The notes beneath the pieces were generated by a model. It did no database searches and was not told the DNA's origin. It worked only from the letters and a program-made list of their open reading frames with translations. From Sipunculus nudus (lineage: Eukaryota > Annelida > Sipuncula > Golfingiida > Sipunculidae), in contig CM049317.1 of NCBI GenBank assembly GCA_026874595.1, positions 18,071,382 through 18,135,381 on the forward strand: a stretch of DNA of 64,000 nucleotides, written 5' to 3'. Position numbers and translations under genes: made by a program. Positions 10,946 to 21,483 of the stretch are shown here, piece by piece; position 1 is the stretch's first letter, and every line of letters begins with the position of its first letter.

Positions 10946-11193
10946 GTATAGTCCCTTTATTGGCGGGCTATTGGACATGTGGTGGCGACAGCAGGAAAGA
11001 GTCAACCTAGATTTGGGAGTACACCAACCAGCCCTTCACTTACACAAACTAGGCACCTGGTGAACCCGGAAACATCAGACTCGACGAAGACGACGTCGTT
11101 ATTACAATGAGTAACTAAAAGTGGGCAAATGTGAAAAAGACCAGTCCCTTTGCTGTACTATGTGAGAAGCGGTCGACGTGCGAACAGTTCTAG
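10946..11193 (+). pseudogene. Lectin B exon 4, second half of the CTLD, three stops
   Basis: The acceptor is TTTTATCAG. Without the stops it reads AGYWTCGGDSRKES, IWEYTNQPF, APGEPGN, DEDDVVITM, KWANVKKTSPF, LCEK. The alignment with lectin A is free of frameshifts; only the stop codons at 11008, 11050 and 11116 break it. Confidence 0.85.
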
Positions 11194-11366
11194 CACTCTG
11201 TTACTAAAATCTAGCTAAGCTACTGTATCATTAGTATCAAGCATGGTTCACGCGCTACACAGAAGTACGGTGAGGTTTCCCCTACGTAGCATGTAGCATG
11301 AGGACGATTAATAACTGATACATGTTATCTTTCATATAGATGTTTAGACTCCATTTGGACTTAATG

Positions 11367-11440
11367 TACTGCCGAACGATCAGTACGTCCGAAAGCATGG
11401 GAACTCATAGCACAACAATGAGATGCTACACAAGGAATAT
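11367..11440. repeat. Direct repeat, left copy, beside the LINE
   Basis: Begins CTGCCGAACGATCAGTACGT and continues through AAGCATGGG to CAAGGAATATGTG. It matches 12826-12912 with few changes. The pair brackets the LINE fragment. Confidence 0.8.
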
Positions 11441-12825
11441 GTGCCCAAGTATATCTGAAAGGTTCCGTGTGGCTTCCGCGCGAAAAGGTCTTCTGTCAAC
11501 ATGACCTTTCTTGTCTGGCAACTGCAGAAGAAATGCAGGGAACAAAGACAACTACTGTTCATGGCCATCATAGACCTGACGAAAGCGTTCGTGTTGGTGA
11601 GTAGGGACGACCTCTTCACGATCCTCCCTCAGATCGGATGTCCACCCAAGCTCCTTAGCATCATAAAGTAACTCCGTGACGACATGAATGGTGCCGTGGT
11701 CCATGACAGCGCGACATTAGAAGCCTTTGCCATACGAAGTTGGGTAAAACAAGGCTGCGTCCTTACACAGACCCATCTTTTTTGCTGTCCTGCTGAAGCA
11801 GATATCTACCTCCGAACCAGGTCAGACGGGGAAACTCTTCAACCTCTCCAGGCGAGGAGCAAAGTCCAAAGTCTATTGAAGTGTGTGCGGGACCTCCTCT
11901 TTGCAGACGATGCGGCAGTCACAACATACTCTTCTGAAGACCTGCAGAGGCTCATGTTCCAATTCAGCGCAGCCTGTCAGGCCTTTGGACTCACGATAAG
12001 CCTGAAGATAATGCAAGTGATGGGGCAGGATGTGGACACTCAGAATCTAACATTACCAGCTCCAAGTCGTGCACGACTTTGTCTACCGGGGCTCAACGAT
12101 CTCTGACTCCCTCTCCCTTGAGACTGAGCTGAACAAGTGTATTGACAAGGCAGTCACCACCATATTCAGGCTGACCAACCAAGAGATTGTGGAACAACAG
12201 CAAGCTGACAGAACACACCATTGCAATATCCAAGTTTACAGAGCATGTGCTGTGAGCACCTTCCTATATAGCAGTGAGGCCTGGCACGCGACAGAAGCAT
12301 AAGCTGAATGCTTTCCACATGCGTTGTCTCCGCCGCATCCTGGACATCAGCTGGCGAAATAAAGTACCAAACACTTCTGTCATGGAGAGAGCTGACATCC
12401 CCAGCATGTACGCCATATTCAAACAAAGACGCATGCGACGGCTCGGACACGTCGTGAGAATGGACCAGGGTCGCATCCCCAATATTTTCCTTTACGGTTA
12501 ACATGTACAGGGAGCACGCCTCACAAGTAGACCCAAACTCCGCTATAAAGATATCTGCAAGAGAGCTAGATGACATGGGTATTGAACTGAACAACTGGGA
12601 AGCCACAAGTTCATAACAAACACCTTGGAGGCAAACAATACAAAAAGGCCTCACCAAGTTCGAAGAGACCCTAGATAAGCAATCCAAAGCCAAGCGGCAG
12701 AAGAGGAAAGCCAGAAGTCTAACCGACAGAACAGCATCAGATTTCTTGTATACTCGGTGTTGGAGAGACTGTTACTTCCGCATTTGCCTGACCAGCCATA
12801 CAGGAAGCCATACGGATATTCTCCA
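11440..12825 (+). mobile_element. 5'-truncated LINE reverse transcriptase, decayed
   Basis: Non-LTR retrotransposon RT, read in shifting frames. Order: CGFRAKRSS and QLQKKCREQ (11470-11540), the AIIDLTKAF palm motif, IGCPPKLLSII, VKQGCVL (about 11740), the catalytic LLFADDAAV box (about 11895-11920), FGLTISLK, LNAFHMRCLRRIL (12305), RRMRRLGHVVRMDQGRIP (12430-12480), and a zinc-knuckle-like tail with RCWRDC (12745-12780). This is the usual order of palm, thumb and C-terminal zinc finger. The catalytic FADD is intact, but stops and frameshifts separate the pieces (11684-12106, 12069-12302, 12274-12501), and the endonuclease domain is absent. The family (RTE, CR1 or other) was not resolved. Confidence 0.92.
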
Positions 12826-12912
12826 CTGCCGAATGATCAGTATGTCCGAAAGCATGGGCACTTACAGCACAGAAAATGAAATATTAGATGCGACACAAGG
12901 AATATTTGTGTC
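12826..12912. repeat. Direct repeat, right copy, beside the LINE
   Basis: Begins CTGCCGAATGATCAGTATGT and runs through AAGCATGGG to CAAGGAATATTTG. Diverged partner of 11367-11440. It could be a long target-site duplication or, less likely, element sequence. Confidence 0.8.
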
Positions 12913-13600
12913 TGTATCTGTATTTCAAGTATTTTTCTGTACGTTCTTTGTGTAACAAGTGATTATACATTATTTAGAGGAATATACATCAGATGATTCA
13001 ATACATATTTTATATGCTACATGTCTATTTAAGGTCAATTACAAGGAAATTAACCGTTATCTCTTCTTTCTATATACATCATTCATTATAACAAGTTCTT
13101 CATTACGACTTTCGATAGTGGAATCTCATTATTCATCTGGGTCAACTTTTCAAAATTACATTATATGGACTGTATCTGTTTACAAAAGGAAGCAAAATGG
13201 AAAAATGCATATATTTGAAAGAAAGGAGTTTTAAATATAATAGCTAGCACTTATCCGGGTTTTTGTCTGATAAAATTACTTAATTTTTTATTAAAACAAA
13301 CAAACACAGTGCAAACAAGTACAAAAAATCAAGTTAACCCCTTCGTATATATTAGGTACAAGCGTATAGCTTAGACCCGTCTGGTGCTTTGTTTACATCT
13401 CAAATATGTGTGTGATGAAAATAAAGTCAGTGAATAAATGAAAAAAAAAACATACTGGGTGTGTACTGTGTTTCTTCGTGACTTGTATTCACAATGGCAA
13501 GTTAAGGTGCTCAGTCAGTACAAATTAACCAAGGTTGTTATTTAAGCACAGGTTGTAACTGTACAATAATATCGGTAAAAGCAAGAAAACATTGGTGGAT
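12913..13600. other. Intergenic, no gene seen
   Basis: A 91-codon open frame at 12959-13234 has no recognisable motif and AT-driven composition. AATAAATG followed by an A-run lies near 13432-13450 and may be an old retroposed tail. Confidence 0.5.
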
Positions 13601-14890
13601 GATGAAAGTCATCTTAGCTATAACGGTCTATCTTTGTCAGTCGCCCATCGGCCGTCCGTTTATAGGGCACGAATCGTAACCGTTTTTAACGATTGAAATA
13701 TCTGACTGTACATCCAGTGAGATCTGAGGAAAAACTCCTTGGAAAGCTAAAATTGGGCCATGATGACCTATATTCTGAGAGCTGAGGGCCAAAAGCATGA
13801 TTCTGAGGACCCAGGAAGTCAGCTAGGACACATGTTGTATCCGTAAGATGGAAAATCTTCTAACATTAAATCCAGAGAGGTATTTGGAAAATCTCCTTAT
13901 AAACATGAAATTAGATCGTGGTGTATATTCTGCCAGCTACGAGTCACAAATGTGATTTGAGCACCCTGAACGTCAGATGTTCACAGATGGTATATGTTAG
14001 GCCTATTATAGTAATAGTCTAACGCAACTTTCGGAAGGGTCCTGGGCAATTCTCCTTACAAATATAAAAAAAATATTTCCTGGACAGGTGACCTATATTC
14101 TGCAAAACGTATAATTTTGAACACTTAGGGCCACAAATTGTATCCATTATCCCTATAATCTTCTCTCATAAAATATTGGGTGGCCTTTGATAAATCTCCC
14201 TTGAATCCTGAAATTAGGTCACTGTGACTTATTCTGTGAGCCATAGGGAAAAAAATTAGTACTGTGGAATACAAATGAGCACAAACCATAGCGGTTGCAC
14301 CTTGAACCTTCTGACTAAATATTCAAGGAGATCCCGGGTGTATTTCCTTCAGTGCCTGAGATTATGTCATAATAACCTACATTCGCGAGTCACGAACGGA
14401 AAACCTAATTTGAGTATCCAGAAAGTCAGACAAGGAGCATATCTCAATTGATGGATCTAGAAACATCTTTCATAATGTCAATGGAGGTCATTATAATGTC
14501 TCCTTGGACATCCAAAATAAGGTCACTGTGTCCTGTAATAAGTCAAATTTGCACAACTTGTTATACATTGAGTTGGACCAAACAACTCATTCGATTAAGA
14601 TCCAGGGAAGTCCCAATAAAATTCCATTGGAAATGTGACCTGTATTCTGTGATCTATGTGAAAGGTTATGATTTGAGTACCTCAGACGGACACAAATCTT
14701 AGTACTTGGATATAGACATTTGATTTTTACATCTAGGGAGTATCTGGGACAGTCTTCTTAGAAACCCTTAGGAAGATAGGTGTAATCTATTGCTAACAAA
14801 TATTTTTCAACTGATCATAACATCAGTAGGTAATACATGAGTCGCCTTTATGTCAAAATCAGCTGAGCGCCATAGCCAATGAGCCGCTTG
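13600..14890. repeat. Degenerate tandem array in a dispersed element
   Basis: About eight poor copies of a roughly 110-150 bp unit with the recurring phrases TCACTGTGACCTATATTCTG, ATTTGAGTACCCAGAA and AATCTCCTTGGAAA. It begins near AGCTATAACGGTCTATC / CGTCCGTTTATAG and ends at ATCAGCTGAGCGCCATAG (about 14858-14875). A single related unit lies at 20330-20500. There is no coding capacity. Confidence 0.7.
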
Positions 14891-15172
14891 TTTTGATATG
14901 CCCGGCATTCCCTTGCGTTCTTTCCTGAAGCTTGACCTGTTTAATACCATTACACAATGGTAAAAAAATACATTTACATGGGTCAGCTTAAATGTAAAAA
15001 CATGTGTAATATATTTGTTACACGTGCATATATTATCAAAAGTTGATGCATACCGTACGAAGCTCACATTGTCTCCAAATGAAGGTATTATTCATATTTA
15101 CAAATAAAAGCTCAGTAACAGGTCAACAAGCAGTTTCATAACATTATTATGTTTTTTTTTTATTTTGCATGT

Positions 15173-15178
<6 letters not shown>

Positions 15179-15231
<53 letters not shown>

Positions 15232-15238
15232 ATATATA
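15179..15238. repeat. (AT)n microsatellite
   Basis: Alternating TA with a few TTA interruptions. A second run follows at 15426-15471; between them GTGGTCGTAATTGTGGGG-type short repeats recur (15290-15420). Confidence 0.9.
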
Positions 15239-15434
15239 CGAATATCTACAGTGTAACCCAATATTTACCACCAACTTGGAGTCTGACCAAAGTGGTTGTA
15301 ATTTAGGGATGGTCGTATTTTTGAATCTGTAAGTTACCTGGATTGTATATTTAGGATCATGAAAAGTGGTCGTAATTGTGGGGGTGGTTGCAATTGCGGG
15401 GTGGTCGCAGGGTGGGGTTCTACTGTATATATAA

Positions 15435-15474
<40 letters not shown>

Positions 15475-17038
15475 AGTTTTTTTATGCGAGCAAAACTTCA
15501 GGAGAAAAACTTTATAAAATGAAATGAAAATACACGTAAAGTTGGATATACATGTAAATAACCATGGGCAAATATCATGGTATAGAATCTAAAGCTTCAG
15601 CTTTAAATGTTAACTGCCCATAAATGGACTTGAAATATATAGATTTTGACAGTAACAAACTGGGTAAATATGTTTAATTTGCATATTTTTATACACAGTT
15701 TATCTGATTTAAAATGAATTGAAGCTTACACGGTTTAACATAGAAATCTACTACCTTGATAGCATTGTAACAAAGGAACTTGTGATTGAAGGATCGATAA
15801 TTTATCTACGAGTAAAAGTGTATGTGAAACATATAAAAGTTTGTCAAGATATTTCTTGGCAAATTTATTTAGTTCAAATAAGTAGTAAAATTATTAATAA
15901 AAAAACAATTACCATATATCCATATTCACAAAAAGACACGACACAATATAAACGATCACTGTCATTCAAAACATTTTCCATTTGTGTTCTTCAAATGCAG
16001 CTAGTTTCTTACCTACGCAAACAATAAAAATGATATTTAAGGTATTTTTTATACAATTTTGTTAGACTTCTGAAATATCTATCTAACCCATTTAACGGCC
16101 CTCTGTGGTGATTTTCACAGCTTAAAACAAATCCATATCTGTAATAAGTTGATTATTTATTAGGCTTTTCATTTGGCAGCAAATAACAATATATTCCATT
16201 TTTTCACACAACCACGCAGACCTGATATCCGTGGAAAAGGAGACCATAGACTTGTATGAGGGTTAAAAGTTACATACTAAATCATGTAAACAAAATGTTA
16301 TTTGCCGTCCTGATAGAATTCAGAGTCCTTTTTATTGCTTTTACTTAAGGGCCTATCATGTCGAAGGGGCAAATTCCTGACACCTGTATTTAACAACGTC
16401 AAAAGACCCATGAAGAAGGCGGCCATACCCCAAAGATTGCAAAAAGAACATAACGCTTAAGGATCAGCGATTATTGAGACCACCCTTGGTTCATTAATGG
16501 GGTAACAGGGGTATCGCTTCGTTTTCCACTCTAACAGTCGATATGCATGTTTGGAATTATGCGCTATACCTTATAGTATATAACAATCTACATGAAAATT
16601 AATTAATTGGCTAAGAACTTTGAATAAAATGCATACCAGAGCTTTGCTGTTTTTTTGCGTGTCGTAAACATTGTAATAGGGATGGGCCAATTATAACTGG
16701 CAGTATAAATGATGATACTGATGACAGAGACAGGGCGGGGCTTCAGGTCAAGAGGTAGGTAGCTGACATGAGTTCGGTTACTTTGGAAATCCGGCTATAT
16801 TCTTCCGGGTTTTTTTTTTTGTGAATCTAAGACCATCGAAGGACTTTATGTGCCTTAGGCAAAGCCAACGGCGAGCGTCCCCAACAACATATTCAAACAT
16901 AAGTTGCAATAACAGATATTTTTTAAAAATATTTTAAATAGAAGAACATGCAGTAAACGATCAAAATTATACCCAATCGACACACATACAAACACACACA
17001 ACTTTATTGAAACATTTATAATTACACTTACACACAAA

Positions 17039-17041
<3 letters not shown>

Positions 17042-17096
<55 letters not shown>
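17042..17096. repeat. (AT)n microsatellite
   Basis: About 55 bp of TA. Confidence 0.95.
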
Positions 17097-17098
<2 letters not shown>

Positions 17099-17188
17099 AT
17101 TATTATTTATGAAAATGTTCAGTTACATATTAAAACGTGTTTTCAGGCATTTGCAATCTTCAGATGTGATCTGTCAACGGTTGATGCA

Positions 17189-17189
<1 letters not shown>

Positions 17190-17267
<78 letters not shown>
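17190..17267. repeat. (AT)n microsatellite
   Basis: About 78 bp of TA with one AATT break near 17220. Confidence 0.95.
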
Positions 17268-17271
<4 letters not shown>

Positions 17272-20200
17272 GATGCATACATGTTCTACGTTCGTGGTTT
17301 TGTTTGTATACATACTAACGTTTACTCAAAATAATATCCGACTGTTACCTTTTAACATTTAAACAATTAATTAACGCGTAATTGGATGAAATGTTCATCG
17401 ATTCAGTAATTTATTAGTTCATGTGTGGGAGACATGGGGCCACTGCTTGATAGCTGCTACTAACCTGTAGAGTTGTATTTGATGAAACATTTTGTAACTC
17501 CTCCAGATGATGGCATTAGTTGAGCTGGGACATCTTTTTCCCTCTTTGCCATGACGTACTCCGGATGGAGCAAAATTTTATTTCATTATCTATTTATTTT
17601 TTAATCAAATTTTTAATGTTAAGCACTATAATATTTACTATACGCGAACGTAGTTCCGGTCAGATAGTTCTGACAAAAAAGTAAGATAATTACAAATGCA
17701 CATTTCCTTAAATTATCTTTACTCATCCCGGCTTCTGTTCCCTATAAATTCTTATTTAAGAAAGAAAAAAATATTCAGAACTATTGGAAACAAGAGCAGG
17801 CAGCTCTGAAATTGAAATTGATCACAGCGACATCTGGCAAGTACTGGTGTAACTATAGTGAAGGTGCTAACAAATGGGCTACATTCGCAAAGTTATTCAT
17901 GTTATGAGCGCATGGGCCATTTTTGAACTTTGGAAAATAATTTGTATACACAGTTCAATCCTTTCATATTATAATTAGTGCTGAGAAATGTTTTCAATGA
18001 TTAATTTGAGTGAATCACTCTTATAGACTGGTTTGCATCCTTCCGTGTATATTTATATCCACATGAAGCGGTGTGTGTTTGATCCATACACTGCAAGTTC
18101 AAAGGTGTTTCATTAAAGAATATTATATGTAGCATACGTCTCGACAAAAAAAAGAATGCTGCAAGACACCTCGTGTCCTTTGGAGTTTGGTTTTCCCGGG
18201 TAGTAAGGGACAGGGTACCAGTCTAATCAATATTACCGTAAGTACTCCGGTGACGAATTTGACCTTTGACATGTAAACATAGACTCCTTGTACCGCCAGG
18301 GACACAGGGAGTGGGACTGTTATCTGATCATCTGTATCCAAATTATTGATGAATACGAGAGCTGCGTTAATATTTATCCAATGACCTGGTATAACTAGGT
18401 CCTCTTCATCTTAAAAATGCTTGTGAGAAGGACAGTCGTGTAGGTTACCAACTGTAGGTAGGTTGTGTACGGTGGCTTCAAGTTTGTTGAATGTCGCAAA
18501 CAGCCTTAGATATCCAATGAAATCTAGTTTACATCCTGTTTAATACAAATTAATATGTGGCCATATTTTGCCAGATTTTTACAGTTCAGAGATACAATGG
18601 TCATTGATGTCGTTAGGCGGTAATTGTGTTTTGTCATAATTATAACTGCGTACTCTTATTAAATAATATTAAAAGGTCATATTGCACTCCTACTTTAATT
18701 TAGCACTTCATCTGTTCCTGTTTCATGGACTTATAATTACTAATATAATAAATAATATTAAAAATATTTGATCGAAGTCCTTTATCTGGTGCAAACAAAT
18801 GGATACAAGCCCAGTGAGGAGCGCCCAGAGCAATAGGGTCTAAAACACAGTGTGGTCTGATTGGCAGTATCAACATACCATAACCATTAACAGATGAATG
18901 AGTTTATTATTTTATATATCATTAACCTTTGCTTATTTATACTAAAATTACAATATGTTTAGCAAAACTATGCTAATTACTAAATATGAAATATTATCAG
19001 TTCAGTGTTATTGGTAAGACACTTCCCCCACTGTATGTGCATGGCTTATAACCTTTGATCATGTTATAAAATTAACATTAATGAATTTACTTTTGATGTA
19101 ACAGTAACCTTTGGTGAGAAGACTGTCTGATAGAGAGTCAGTTGATATACTCAGGTAACACAGTACATGAAATGTTTCAGTCACAGTAAATTAAATAAAG
19201 CATGATATTTCTTATAAATCATGAATATTATTTTATGTTAACCATTAAATTACTTTGAATATCCAGTATGTTCAATACTGTTTAAGCCACACTAAACTTA
19301 TTATTATTAAATTTTAATAAGTAAATTTTGTCAACTTAGGATCAGCAGATCACTTATTTCAGAATTATAAATCCCACAGCTTGCTAGATATGATTAACTG
19401 TAACACTACCATCTGATATCAATTGTAGTGGTACACAGATTAAGCACATCACATGTGTACACACCTTTTCATCTAATTAGATCATGGTAGGCCTATGATA
19501 TGGCTGGTTGTGCACTGATGCATACAGGGTGCTTAGTGTGCTAATAGCTATACATCATATATACAACCAGACCAGTAATGTTTTAGATCTGTATTGCCCA
19601 GAGCCATACTCCACAGACTCATTTCATGAAGTGAGATCCAACACCCCTCCAGCACACTCGTACAGAACTTTCCTATGGAGGCTGCATGTGTTTGCCTGTC
19701 ACATGAACAGCTCATGAATATGACATGACCTGCAAGAAACTAATAGGAGATAAGGAAAAATGACATCACTCATAGACTTGTAACCTGCTCATGGGCATGT
19801 CACCAGCTGTCATATTAATGATATATTTGCCTTGAGAGCCCTTAAATTGAGTAGAATGGGATTAGACTGTATCCTGCATAATTAATTAAAGATGGCTACT
19901 CATAAGGGGACAGATCATACCTTCCAGATAATAAATGAAGAGACATAAACATTGTGAAACATAAACTGGGGATTTATTGTAAAATTCTTAATTGCCATAT
20001 TAGGTTGTCACTTCCATGTATAGTTTTCTAGGAAATTATTGAAAAATGTAAATTTGATAAAAATTATCTAGAAAGTACAAGTGGAGAGCAGTTGGTGAAA
20101 GGGACTATAAAAATCTGTAAACTGTCCCAAATATATTTTAATTTTAGTTTAGTGCAATGCCATGATTATGGCAAAATAAACATACTGTGTACAAGGATTG

Positions 20201-20559
20201 ACACAGCCAGCTAGCAGTGTCACAACTATCTCTAATGGTTATTGAAGGCACAACATCATGGGAGGCTCCATTCCATATGACTATCAGTTAATCTCATGCT
20301 GAGTTATAGCGATAACCCTTTATCTGTAATCCTTCAGTCAGGCCATCTTTCTGTCCATTAGCAAGGCACAAATTGTAACAGCTGGACCTACAAATGTTTA
20401 ATTGAATATCAAGGGAGGTCAATGAAAAATCTTTGGAAACCCAAAATTTGGTCACTGTGACCTGTATCCTCCAAGCTTAAGGGATTGTTTTGTACACCCA
20501 AGAATAATTAACAATTTTAATTATATGGTCCAATTCAATTTTTATCTGCATTCCATACA

Positions 20560-20775
20560 CTAGATCTGTGCATAATTCTGGCGTGAACCACAAGTTCACT
20601 CAACTAGCTGTTCAATTGCTTTCTGCCCCTGCCTCTACGGCCTCTATTGAAAGGATATTCAGCAACTTTAGCTACATTCACTCCAAGTTAAGAAACAGAT
20701 TGGGTGTAAAGAGGGCCTCCAAGCTAGTTTCTTGTTACAGAATGTTAAGAGGCACTGTTGACCTTGATTATTAAG
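20560..20775 (+). mobile_element. hAT transposase C-terminal fragment
   Basis: A 68-codon frame with LAVQLLSAPASTASIERIFS and SKLRNRLGVKRASKL matches the pattern of the hAT dimerisation domain (PAS-S--ER-FS ... KLRNRL). The catalytic upstream part is not seen, so this is a remnant, or a small domesticated exon if something splices to it. It ends at the TAA at 20772. Confidence 0.75.
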
Positions 20776-21145
20776 TATCCAAGATATTACTACCAATGGG
20801 GACTGTAAGTGACTGAAACTGAACTGAAAACAGCAGTCTTAAAAGAGCCATTGGTCTCATGTAATCTACAAAAAAAATCCACAAAGAGTGCTTATATTAA
20901 GGAAGAACTGGTTTAGTCTGATAAAGATCAGTGAGTGTTGATACTTTGATGCATTTCCGACTCCAGTTACACTTTGATGTATACAAAATTTGGATACATA
21001 TGTATATATATTTATTTATAATGAATGTATTTCAGCAGATTTTTATTAAATATGGTTTCTCACACTATATTATTGTTATTCAAGTGATAAATCTTATATA
21101 GATAACCCCTTGCCATATGTAGCAATTTCTGTCTTATCTATCTGC

Positions 21146-21234
21146 CATTTCTGCCGGGCAGAAACTATTTCTGCCCAGCAGAAAGGTATTTCTGCCCTGG
21201 GCAGGGCAGAAATACCTATCTGCCCGGCAGAAAA
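21146..21234. repeat. Hairpin cluster: nested TTTCTGCC/GGCAGAAA palindromes
   Basis: Three consecutive inverted repeats of 17-24 bp, all with arms TTTCTGCC and GGCAGAAA, and a further CTGCCCGGCAG at the right edge. The spacing lets the arms pair with each other in several ways. It lies about 190 bp before the predicted PLPP 5' exon. Confidence 0.85.
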
Positions 21235-21392
21235 CCAACCCTGGTGCATATGGAATCTTAGCTTTATGCTGCAGTATTTGCAGTGTTTCTAGTAACTACA
21301 AATATTTGAGCCTTAAGTTATTATTATAAATGTCTGTGTTAGACACACAAACCAATTGTTTTATCATTTTTATTATTTTTCTTGTTTTCCAG

Positions 21393-21483
21393 ACCACCAG
21401 TGACTAATGCCATCTCATCATGCCCGTCTCAGAGTTTACCTGGGTGTTCAGAATCATCGCTGATGTGCTCTGTATCCTCTTAG
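21393..21483 (+). CDS. PLPP exon 1 (5' UTR plus first coding residues)
   Basis: An acceptor-like TTGTTTTCCAG ends at 21392, so a further non-coding exon probably lies upstream. ATG at 21420 opens MPVSEFTWVFRIIADVLCIL, the start of membrane helix 1. The donor GTAAGG is at 21484; phase 1. Confidence 0.85.

Larger units (their letters stand above)
4966..11193 (+). pseudogene. Lectin B: C-type lectin-domain gene, four exons, inactivated in the last exon
   Basis: The model is join(4966..5023, 7017..7196, 9841..10062, 10946..11193), 236 codons to the TAG at 11191. All junctions are phase 1. It is the tandem paralogue of lectin A: exon 3 is the same 222 nt, with MFIPRG, SCYSFHPDEW, GGHVVCLET and HIQAII. 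Exon 4 aligns codon for codon with lectin A, but three codons are stops: TAG at 11008 (W in A), TAG at 11050 (the W of NYTNW in A) and TAA at 11116 (L in A). Two of these Trp codons are core CTLD residues, so the fold would be lost. The first cysteine of the N-terminal pair is also gone (GFEG for HCDG). A (TA)n runs into the exon 3 acceptor. A transcript could still exist, but a full lectin cannot be made from this sequence unless the stops are assembly errors. Confidence 0.78.
14891..20540. other. Intergenic, AT-rich, no gene seen
   Basis: Open frames here, such as the 102-codon one at 15719-16027, have low complexity and no motif. Apart from the microsatellites and the single diverged repeat unit near 20330-20500, nothing is recognised. 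Confidence 0.5.

Noticed and set aside
10875-11063. 62-codon frame over lectin B exon 4
   Set aside because: Out of frame with the CTLD; the homologous frame is the one with stops.
12166-12693. 175-codon minus-strand frame
   Set aside because: Antisense shadow of the LINE reverse transcriptase.
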